A stretch of 64,000 nucleotides of DNA from Massilia phosphatilytica. GTDB taxonomy: Bacteria > Pseudomonadota > Gammaproteobacteria > Burkholderiales > Burkholderiaceae_D. The notes beneath the pieces were generated by a model. That model did not search any database, was not told where the DNA came from, and worked only from the letters and a program-made list of their open reading frames with translations. Location: NCBI RefSeq assembly GCF_002968015.1, contig NZ_PUIP01000012.1:124001-188000 (forward strand), read 5' to 3'. The first letter of the stretch is position 1. Every line of letters begins with the position of its first letter. The position numbers were made by a program, and so were the translations under genes. Shown in pieces: positions 7,901 through 14,181 of the stretch.

Positions 7901-8071
7901 ATGAACATTCTGAAAAACATGGAAGCCATCTTCCTCGCAGCCGCCGTCCTCGTGGGTGTGACGAGCGCCGCGCACGCCACCAGCATCGCCAAGCACGAGC
8001 GCTACGATGCGCAGGTGACGATCGAAGGCCAGCAGATGGCCGTCGTCAAAGTGACGGCGAAGCGCCTGTAA
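7901..8071 (+). CDS. Small exported protein, tandem paralogue B
   Basis: This 56-residue protein is a near copy of the product encoded 20 bp upstream, differing mainly at five positions in the first 30 residues and in lacking the C-terminal eight residues. Its signal peptide, the KHERYDAQVTIEGQQ core and the final VTAKRL are kept, which argues that both copies are translated and under selection. The ribosome binding region is GGGAGAG. The pair is a recent duplication by the level of DNA identity across about 150 bases. Confidence 0.72.
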   Translation: MNILKNMEAIFLAAAVLVGVTSAAHATSIAKHERYDAQVTIEGQQMAVVKVTAKRL

Positions 8072-8211
8072 TACCCGTATTGGAAGCAGCTGCCGCCCGG
8101 CAGTGAAGACGAGAATCGCACCAGACCCTACCGGCACCTCCGCCGGCACCCCGCAAACCTTGACCAGCCGCGACGGCATGCCGCCGCAGGGACGTTTATC
8201 GCCGCATGGGC

Positions 8212-8241
8212 GAAAAAAAAGCCCGCTGTTGAGGCGGGCTT
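8212..8241 (-). terminator. Rho-independent terminator of the lipoprotein pair
   Basis: A perfect 7-bp stem AGCCCGC/GCGGGCT (8220-8226 and 8234-8240) with a 7-base loop is followed, on the minus strand, by eight T residues (8213-8220 read in reverse). It therefore ends minus-strand transcription arriving from the two lipoprotein genes. The rest of the gap between 8072 and 8370 shows no gene. Confidence 0.88.
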
Positions 8242-8370
8242 AAATCCAATTCTTTCTGAGGAGAGTTGGAGGAGACAGGTCTATTATGCTGCGCTACAGC
8301 ATATCAGTCCAATTTTTGTTTCGCATATTCGTTATAAGAAATTGCGATATCTCAACCAATCTCCCTGTGC

Positions 8371-9078
8371 TCAGTTATTGACGCAGGTCACGAGCAGATT
8401 GCTGACCCCCTTGGCTGCTTCCGCCGCATCGTCCATCGTGCCGCCGCCCGTGCCGTTGGCGCCGCCGGTGACCGTGCAGGTCTGGCTGGGGTTGGTCGGC
8501 TGGGTCAGGACGGTCACGCCATAGGTCGTGTTGTACGGCACCGGGTTCATGATGAGCTGAACGTCGGCGCCGGTCGGCTTCTGGTTCGCGTCCAGGGCCG
8601 GGCTGACAGGGATCTGCCCCGTCGTGCTACCGTTCGCCAGGATGAGGCCGGTACCCGTCAGGCCCTTGACGGTGCCCGTGAGTGCGAAGGAATTGATCGA
8701 GCAAACGAAGCGGATGTCGATCTTGGCCAGCTGGCCAGCCGTGCCGTACGCCGGGAACAGGCTCTGCGAGCAGGTCTGGTGCTTCGGCTGGGCGCCACCG
8801 GTGGCGGCGTGGTTGACGACGGTCGCGCCTTTCGGGACCACTTCATAGATCTGGCCGTACTCGAGCTGGTTCGGGAAGACGGCCGTGACCTGCTGGCCGG
8901 CCGTAGCCGGCGGATTGATCGTCAGGTCCTGGCCGTTCGTGCTCAGGATCAGGCCGGGGTATTGCAGGCCGTCGACCGTGACATAGACGGGGAACGTGGC
9001 CTTGCCGCCACCGCCGCAGGCGGCCAGCGTGGCCAGGACCGCGAGGGCGAGGGCCGGACGCGCGAGGGAAAACTTCAT
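8371..9078 (-). CDS. Putative lipoprotein with repeated beta-rich domains, paralogue of upstream gene
   Basis: The 235-residue product has a lipoprotein signal peptide with the lipobox LAAC (Cys21) followed by GGGGK. The mature protein has two similar beta-rich units, each with a phrase of the type GLQYPGLILSTNG or GLTGTGLILANGS, and a Cys-containing stretch SQTCTVTGGANGTGGG near the end. The same TCTVxGGxNGxGxGTM signature occurs in the gene just upstream, so the two are paralogues. The lack of Asp at +2 suggests outer-membrane sorting. Start 9078 is preceded by GGAGAG. It lies 16 bp downstream of its paralogue in the same operon and ends at the terminator at 8212. Function is unknown. Confidence 0.75.
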   Translation of the reverse strand: MKFSLARPALALAVLATLAACGGGGKATFPVYVTVDGLQYPGLILSTNGQDLTINPPATAGQQVTAVFPNQLEYGQIYEVVPKGATVVNHAATGGAQPKHQTCSQSLFPAYGTAGQLAKIDIRFVCSINSFALTGTVKGLTGTGLILANGSTTGQIPVSPALDANQKPTGADVQLIMNPVPYNTTYGVTVLTQPTNPSQTCTVTGGANGTGGGTMDDAAEAAKGVSNLLVTCVNN

Positions 9079-9094
9079 GTGGGTCTCTCCAGGA

Positions 9095-9694
9095 TTAAGC
9101 ACAGGTGACGGTGACGGTGGTGTCTTCGGTCGCGCCCATGGTGCCCGCGCCCTTGCCGTTGCCGCCGCCGCTGACGGTGCAGGTCTGGCCGGCCGGCTGC
9201 TGCAGCACGGTGACGCCGTACGGACCATCTTCGTTCACGCCGGCCATCGGTACACTGGTCGTGCCGGCCGGGACGTCCTTGCGGTCGGCGCCGTTGACGA
9301 TCACGAGGCCGCTGGTCGTCAGGTTGACGATGGTTGCCGTCAATTTACGCTGGCGGATCTTGCAGTCCACGCGGATCTGCGCGATCGTGTAATAGTTGGC
9401 GCGCGCCTTGCCGTTGGTGACGGTGCAATCGGTGAGCTGCGCGACGTTCGACGGGACGCTCTTGACCGTGATGTTGAACTGGTCGTCGGTCGAGATGCGG
9501 TTGCTGAACTGGAACGAGGTGTAGGGCGACGTCACGGCCAGGTCTTCGCCGTTATTCGTCAGCACCAGGCCGTCCTTGGTGACGTTGTAGACCGCGCCGG
9601 TCAGGTACAGGTCGCCGCTCCCGCCGCCGCAGGCGGACAGGCCCAGCGAGCATGCCAGCGCTACAACGCCGGCACGCAGGATCGAGCTCTTCAT
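9095..9694 (-). CDS. Putative lipoprotein, first gene of a paralogous pair
   Basis: The 199-residue product has a lipoprotein signal peptide with lipobox LSAC (Cys22) followed by GGGSG. Phrases such as NVTKDGLVLTNNGEDLAV and NLTTSGLVIVNGADRK mark two repeats of a small beta-rich unit, and the C terminus carries QTCTVSGGGNGKGAGTM, shared with the downstream gene. I set the start at the ATG at 9694, preceded by TGGAGA; upstream in-frame extension shows no signal peptide. The pair probably arose by tandem duplication and divergence. The function is unknown; an extracellular or outer-membrane location is expected. The 232 bp upstream (9695-9926) hold the divergent promoters of this gene and the HAD gene but no recognisable operator. 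Confidence 0.75.
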   Translation of the reverse strand: MKSSILRAGVVALACSLGLSACGGGSGDLYLTGAVYNVTKDGLVLTNNGEDLAVTSPYTSFQFSNRISTDDQFNITVKSVPSNVAQLTDCTVTNGKARANYYTIAQIRVDCKIRQRKLTATIVNLTTSGLVIVNGADRKDVPAGTTSVPMAGVNEDGPYGVTVLQQPAGQTCTVSGGGNGKGAGTMGATEDTTVTVTCA

Positions 9695-9926
9695 AAAATC
9701 TCCACAGTGGAATAGGTGGCGCGCGGACGCTGCGCCGGTACGGCCGAATAGAAAAATGCCCATCATTTTAGTGCATTTGGCAAGGCGCGGCCCTATTTGG
9801 CTTTGTATCACGGTGTAACCATGGGCCCGTGTCCCCGGTGGCATTGCTTTTCAGCGCGGCCCTCGTTATGCTTGGTCCGCTCCTTTCCACTCTCCAAGCT
9901 TCGTTTCCGGAGCCGCAATCCCGACC

Positions 9927-10649
9927 ATGAACACGCGCCGTGCCTGGCCCAAAGCCATCCTGTTCGACCTCGACGACACGCTGTGGCCCATCGCTCCCGT
10001 GATCCTGCAAGCCGAGGAAGCGCTGTTCGCGTGGCTGCGCGAGCACGCGCCGCGCGTGGCCGAGCGCTTCACCATCGACACCCTGCGCCAGGCGCGCCTG
10101 GAACTGCTGGCGCGCAAGCCCGAATTCAATCTCGACCTCGGCAAGCTGCGCCGTGCCGGCCTCGTCGACGCCTTCCAGCAGGCGGGCGAGGATGCCGCCA
10201 AGGTCGAGCACGCGATGGCGCAGTTCTTCGCCGCGCGCAATGCGGTGATCCCGTACGACGATGTGCTGCCCGGCCTGCTGAAACTGAAGAACCGCGTGCT
10301 GATCGGGTCGATCTCGAACGGCAACGCCGACCTGCGCACGATCGGCCTGTCGCATCACTTCAAGGTGTCGGTGGCGGCGTCTCAGTTCGGCGTGGCCAAG
10401 CCGGATGCGGCGATCTTCCTGGCCGCCTGCAAGGAACTGGGCGTGGCGCCCGAGGATGCGGTCTACGTCGGCGACGACGTGCTGCTCGACGTGCAGGGCG
10501 CCCAGCGCGCCGGCCTGCGCGCCGTGTGGATGAACCGCACGGGGTCGACCAGGCACCTGGAGCACGAGGTGGTGCCGGATGCGATCGTGCGCGATTTCGA
10601 CGAACTGCTCGACTGGCTCAAGCGCGAACACGCGCATGAACACGAGTAG
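9927..10649 (+). CDS. HAD-superfamily hydrolase
   Basis: The 240-residue cytosolic protein shows all four haloacid-dehalogenase motifs: the nucleophile and acid Asp14/Asp16 in FDLDDTLW, the Ser of motif II in GSISNGN, the Lys of motif III in FGVAKPDAAIF, and the acidic pair of motif IV in YVGDDVLLDVQGA. The cap is helical (residues about 25-105), class C1. The substrate is not indicated; relatives include phosphoglycolate phosphatase-like and YjjG-like nucleotidases. It is 71 bp upstream of hrcA and may be co-transcribed with it. Confidence 0.88.
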   Translation: MNTRRAWPKAILFDLDDTLWPIAPVILQAEEALFAWLREHAPRVAERFTIDTLRQARLELLARKPEFNLDLGKLRRAGLVDAFQQAGEDAAKVEHAMAQFFAARNAVIPYDDVLPGLLKLKNRVLIGSISNGNADLRTIGLSHHFKVSVAASQFGVAKPDAAIFLAACKELGVAPEDAVYVGDDVLLDVQGAQRAGLRAVWMNRTGSTRHLEHEVVPDAIVRDFDELLDWLKREHAHEHE

Positions 10650-10720
10650 GTGCGCGGTTAAGCACAAGCACCGACCGAACGTGCATAATGACATAAATGA
10701 AACGAAATCCTGGCTAGACC

Positions 10721-11734
10721 ATGCAACTCGATAACCGTGCACAAACCCTGTTGAAGGCCCTGGTCGAGCGCTACATCGCCGACGGCCAGCCGGTCGGTTC
10801 GCGCGCGCTGTCGAAGATCTCCGGCCTCGACCTGTCTCCGGCCACGATCCGCAACATCATGGCCGACCTCGAGGAAATGGGCTATGTCGCCAGTCCGCAC
10901 ACGTCGGCAGGCCGCATCCCCACGCCGCGCGGCTACCGTTTGTTTGTCGACACCCTGCTCACCGTGCAGCAGATCGACGAGAACGCGGTGGAGGCCGGCA
11001 TGCGGCTGCCCGCGCACCAGCCGCAGAAGGTGATCGCCAGCGCGGCCCAGATGCTGTCGTCGCTGTCGCAGTTCGCCGGCGTCGTGCAGAGCCCGCGGCG
11101 CGAATCGGCATTCCAGCAGATCGAATTCCTGCGGCTGTCGGAAAAGCGCATCCTGCTCGTCATCGTCGACCCGCGCGGCGACGTGCAGAACCGGCTGCTG
11201 CTGACCGACGTCGATTATTCGCCGGCGCAGCTGATCCAGTCCGCGAATTACCTGAACCAGCATTTCGCCGGCCTGTCGTTCGACGAGGTGCGCGCGCGCC
11301 TGACGGGAGAATTGCGCCAGCTGCGCGACGACATGGGGCGCCTGATGCAGGCCGCAGTGGAGGCGGGCAGCGAGGCGCTGGCCGAGACGGACGACATGAT
11401 CATCTCGGGCGAGCGCAACCTGCTCTCGGTGTCCGACCTGTCATCGAACATGAGCTCGCTGCGCCAGCTGTTCGACATGTTCGAGCAGAAGACGGGCCTG
11501 ATGCAGCTGCTCGACGTGTCCAGCAAGGCCGGCGGCGTGCAGATCTTCATCGGCGGCGAGTCGCACCTGGTGCCGATGGACGAGATGAGCGTCGTCACCG
11601 CGCCTTACGAAGTGAATGGCAAGATCGTCGGCACCCTCGGCGTCATCGGCCCCACGCGCATGGCGTACGAGCGCGTGATCCCGATCGTCGACATCACGGC
11701 CAAGCTGCTGTCAAATGCGCTGAGTAACCCCTGA
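10721..11734 (+). CDS. hrcA: Heat-inducible transcriptional repressor HrcA
   Basis: HrcA represses chaperone operons by binding the CIRCE operator, and its folding depends on GroEL. The 337-residue product has the N-terminal winged helix (about 1-75), including VGSRALSK and SPATIRNIMADLEEMGY, then HTSAGRIPTPRGYR, which is a family signature, and a C-terminal GAF-like region ending in GVIGPTRMAYERVIPIV. In many Burkholderiales hrcA sits next to nadK and recN; here fur follows convergently and nadK-recN are about 47 kb away. No CIRCE operator was seen at grpE or dnaK in this window, so the likely target is an operon outside it, such as groESL. Confidence 0.96.
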   Translation: MQLDNRAQTLLKALVERYIADGQPVGSRALSKISGLDLSPATIRNIMADLEEMGYVASPHTSAGRIPTPRGYRLFVDTLLTVQQIDENAVEAGMRLPAHQPQKVIASAAQMLSSLSQFAGVVQSPRRESAFQQIEFLRLSEKRILLVIVDPRGDVQNRLLLTDVDYSPAQLIQSANYLNQHFAGLSFDEVRARLTGELRQLRDDMGRLMQAAVEAGSEALAETDDMIISGERNLLSVSDLSSNMSSLRQLFDMFEQKTGLMQLLDVSSKAGGVQIFIGGESHLVPMDEMSVVTAPYEVNGKIVGTLGVIGPTRMAYERVIPIVDITAKLLSNALSNP

Positions 11735-11747
11735 TGCCGGCACGACC

Positions 11748-12176
11748 TCAATGCCGGTGCGGGCAATCCGTTTTCTGGCAGTGGCCGTAGATGGCCAGGG
11801 CGTGTTCGGCGATCTTGAAGCCGCGCTCGCTGGCGATCTTCTGCTGGCGGCTTTCGATCTCGTCGTCGTAGAACTCTTCCACGTGGCCGCAGTCAAGACA
11901 CACGAGGTGGTCGTGGTGCGAGCCGGCGTTCAGCTCGTAGATCGCCTTGCCGGTTTCAAAATGATTGCGGTTCAGGAGGCCGGCCTGTTCGAACTGGGTC
12001 AGCACCCGGTAGACGGTCGCCAGGCCCACGTCCATGTTTTCGTTCAGCAGGGTCTTGTAGACGTCTTCCGCCGTCAGGTGCCGCACCGCGCTGTTCTGGA
12101 AAATTTCCAGGATTTTCAGCCGAGGCAAGGTCGCTTTCAGGCCGCTGGCTTTCAGGTCGGTTGGATTGTTGCTCAT
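11748..12176 (-). CDS. fur: Ferric uptake regulator Fur
   Basis: Fur is the Fe(II)-dependent repressor of iron acquisition. The 142-residue product has the DNA-binding winged helix (about 15-85; DVGLATVYRVLTQFEQAGLL contains the recognition helix), the metal site HHDHLVCLDCGHVEEF in the dimerisation domain with the CxxC zinc pair, and the C-terminal HCQKTDCPHRH with a second CxxxxC. It is convergent with hrcA (13 bp) and divergent from bamE (81 bp), the arrangement typical of beta- and gammaproteobacteria. No clear Fur box is visible in the 81-bp gap, so autoregulation cannot be claimed. Confidence 0.97.
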   Translation of the reverse strand: MSNNPTDLKASGLKATLPRLKILEIFQNSAVRHLTAEDVYKTLLNENMDVGLATVYRVLTQFEQAGLLNRNHFETGKAIYELNAGSHHDHLVCLDCGHVEEFYDDEIESRQQKIASERGFKIAEHALAIYGHCQKTDCPHRH

Positions 12177-12257
12177 GTTTTGTTACTCGGATATGGGCGG
12201 AGTGCTTTATGATATAGCGTTTTACAAGCTCCCGCCTCATCGATTTTAAGGTCAGAT

Positions 12258-12881
12258 ATGCGCACTAAAGCCGTTTTTCATCGTTCCCACGCGCGGGCAG
12301 CGCTCGTGGCCGGCCTCGCCTGCATGACGCTGGCGCTGTCCGGCTGCGCCTCCTGGCGTAACCAGACCAAGCCGGCCGAGCCGGTGAGCACCGCCCCTGC
12401 CGCGGTCGCCGCCGATGCGGGCAAGTCGGCGGCAATCGCGAACGCGGGGGCGCAGACGACGACTGTCACGAAGCTGCAGAAATTCCTCTGGATCTTCTCG
12501 CCATACCGGCCGGACATCCAGCAGGGCAATTTCGTGTCGCAGGAAATGCTGAACCAGCTGAAGGTCGGCCAGACCCGCGACCAGGTGAAGTTCATCCTCG
12601 GCAGCCCGCTGCTGCAGGATACCTTCCACAAGGATCGCTGGGATTACCCGTTCTACCTGGCACGCGGCAACGGCGAGCTGACCACCAGCCGCGTCACCGT
12701 CTACTTCAAGGACGACAAGGTCGACCACTTCGACGGCGGGAACCTGCCGACGGAACGCGACTACATCAACCGCCTGATCGGCATCTCGAAATACGAAACC
12801 AAGTCCGAGCAGGAGTCGCTGGACGAGCTCAAGCGCAAACGCGACGAGGCTGCGAAGGGCGGCGGCGGAGGAGGACAATAA
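12258..12881 (+). CDS. bamE: Outer-membrane protein assembly lipoprotein BamE (SmpA/OmlA)
   Basis: BamE is a small lipoprotein of the BAM complex that folds outer-membrane beta-barrels. The 207-residue product has a lipobox ALSGC (Cys30), and a core with GNFVSQEMLNQLKVGQTRDQVKFILGSP and RWDYPFYLARG, the SmpA/OmlA signature. It is longer than E. coli BamE because of an Ala-rich linker after the lipobox (about 35-75) and a Lys/Glu-rich tail ending in a run of glycines. It is divergent from fur and is followed after one base by dapB, so the two are likely co-transcribed. surA, another part of the outer-membrane assembly route, is at the start of the window. Confidence 0.94.
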   Translation: MRTKAVFHRSHARAALVAGLACMTLALSGCASWRNQTKPAEPVSTAPAAVAADAGKSAAIANAGAQTTTVTKLQKFLWIFSPYRPDIQQGNFVSQEMLNQLKVGQTRDQVKFILGSPLLQDTFHKDRWDYPFYLARGNGELTTSRVTVYFKDDKVDHFDGGNLPTERDYINRLIGISKYETKSEQESLDELKRKRDEAAKGGGGGGQ

Positions 12882-12882
12882 T

Positions 12883-13707
12883 ATGACCCAACTGAAAATC
12901 GCCGTCGCCGGCGCCAGCGGCCGCATGGGCCGCATGCTCATCGAAGCCATCGCCGCCGCACCGGACGCCGTCCTGGCCGGTGCCCTCGACCGCGAAGGCA
13001 ACCCCTTCATCAATTCGGACGCCGGCGCGTTTTCCGGCCAGCTGACCGGTGTCGTGATCCAGTCCGACCTGGACAAGGGCCTGGCGGATGCCGACTTCCT
13101 GATCGACTTCACGCGCCCGGAAGGTACGCTGCGCCACCTGGAATACTGCGCCGCGCACGGCATCAAGCTGATCATCGGCACCACGGGTTTCGATGACGCC
13201 GGCAAGGCCGCCATCCGCGCCGCCGCCGAGAAGACCGCGATCATGTTCGCCCCGAACATGAGCATCGGTGTGAACGTCACGTTGAAGCTGCTGGAAATGG
13301 CGGCGAAGAACTTCTCCGAGGGCTATGACATCGAGATCATCGAAGCCCACCACCGCCACAAGGTCGACGCCCCGTCCGGTACGGCCCTCAAGATGGGTGA
13401 AGTGATCGCCGACGCCCTCGGCCGCGACCTGGCAGAATGCGCCGTCTACGGCCGCGAAGGCGTGACGGGCGAGCGCGACCCGTCGACGATCGGCTTCGCC
13501 ACCGTGCGCGGCGGCGACATCGTGGGCGACCACACCGTGCTGTTCGCCGGCATCGGCGAGCGCATCGAGATCAGCCACAAATCCAGCAGCCGCGTCAGCT
13601 ACGCCCAGGGCTCCCTGCGCGCCGCGCGTTATATTGCCGACAAGGCAACGGGGCTGTACGACATGCAGGACGTGCTGGGGCTCAAAGGCCTGGGCCTCAA
13701 GGGCTGA
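12883..13707 (+). CDS. dapB: 4-hydroxy-tetrahydrodipicolinate reductase DapB
   Basis: DapB reduces hydroxy-tetrahydrodipicolinate with NAD(P)H in the lysine and diaminopimelate pathway, feeding peptidoglycan synthesis. The 274-residue product has the N-terminal Rossmann motif VAGASGRMGRMLI, the substrate and catalytic segment IIEAHHRHKVDAPSGTA (with the catalytic His and Lys), and the C-terminal SSRVSYAQGSLRAARYI. The start at 12883 follows GGAGGAGG at the end of bamE. A possible long-loop terminator lies after it. Confidence 0.97.
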   Translation: MTQLKIAVAGASGRMGRMLIEAIAAAPDAVLAGALDREGNPFINSDAGAFSGQLTGVVIQSDLDKGLADADFLIDFTRPEGTLRHLEYCAAHGIKLIIGTTGFDDAGKAAIRAAAEKTAIMFAPNMSIGVNVTLKLLEMAAKNFSEGYDIEIIEAHHRHKVDAPSGTALKMGEVIADALGRDLAECAVYGREGVTGERDPSTIGFATVRGGDIVGDHTVLFAGIGERIEISHKSSSRVSYAQGSLRAARYIADKATGLYDMQDVLGLKGLGLKG

Positions 13708-13716
13708 CCCGCACAC

Positions 13717-13781
13717 GCCCGCCGAACTGGACGGCTTTGCCGGCGATCTGCTGGCATACTGTTCACGAGGCGGGCTTTTTT
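13717..13781 (+). terminator. Possible long-loop terminator after dapB
   Basis: GCCCGCC at 13717-13723 can pair with GGCGGGC at 13769-13775, and six T residues follow directly (13776-13781). The 45-base loop is long for a rho-independent terminator, but the stem-then-T-run layout fits. It lies immediately before the ribosome binding site of the barstar-like gene. Confidence 0.4.
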
Positions 13782-13794
13782 ATAGGAGAACCCC

Positions 13795-14121
13795 ATGGCC
13801 ACCGTCGAGCTCAACGGCGCCGCGATCACCGACGCGGAAAGCTTCCACGTCGAGAGCCAGCGTGCGTTCGGCTTCCCCGATTCGTACCCGCACACGATGG
13901 ATTCCTGGGTCGATTGCCTGAGCTACCTGCGCGACGAGGACGGCATGAGCAGCGTCCGCCTGAAGAAGGACGAGGTGCTGCACATCGTCGTCACGCACTC
14001 GGAGACCCTGCGCGAACGGGCACCGGACGTGCTGGAAGAGATGGCCTTTTGCATCATGGGCATCAACGAGCGCTACGAGGACTATGGCGAGAAGGCGGCG
14101 CTGGAGCTCGAACTGCGGTAG
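13795..14121 (+). CDS. Barstar-family protein (ribonuclease-inhibitor fold)
   Basis: Barstar binds and blocks the ribonuclease barnase. This 108-residue acidic protein follows the barstar pattern: VELNGAAITDAESFHVESQRAFGFPDSY, then MDSWVDCLSYLRD, matching the family's GFPDYYGxNLDALWDCL region, and a C-terminal helix. The conserved Asp/Cys pair in WVDCL is present. No barnase-like ribonuclease gene is adjacent, so it may be an orphan immunity protein against a foreign toxin or may have a different partner. It has a strong ribosome binding site (TAGGAGAA) and is followed 60 bp later by leuS. Confidence 0.8.
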   Translation: MATVELNGAAITDAESFHVESQRAFGFPDSYPHTMDSWVDCLSYLRDEDGMSSVRLKKDEVLHIVVTHSETLRERAPDVLEEMAFCIMGINERYEDYGEKAALELELR

Positions 14122-14181
14122 GTCGCTTGTCATGTGACACGATATAATGTTCTGCTCACCTCCTTCAGTCCGCAGAACATC

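Noticed and set aside
12195..12205. GAGTGCTTTA near fur as a CIRCE half site
   Set aside because: Only one half is present and the inverted TTAGCACTC partner is missing.
12177..12257. Fur box in the fur/bamE divergent gap
   Set aside because: AT-rich bases such as TATGATATAG are present but do not reach the 19-bp consensus; no site is claimed.
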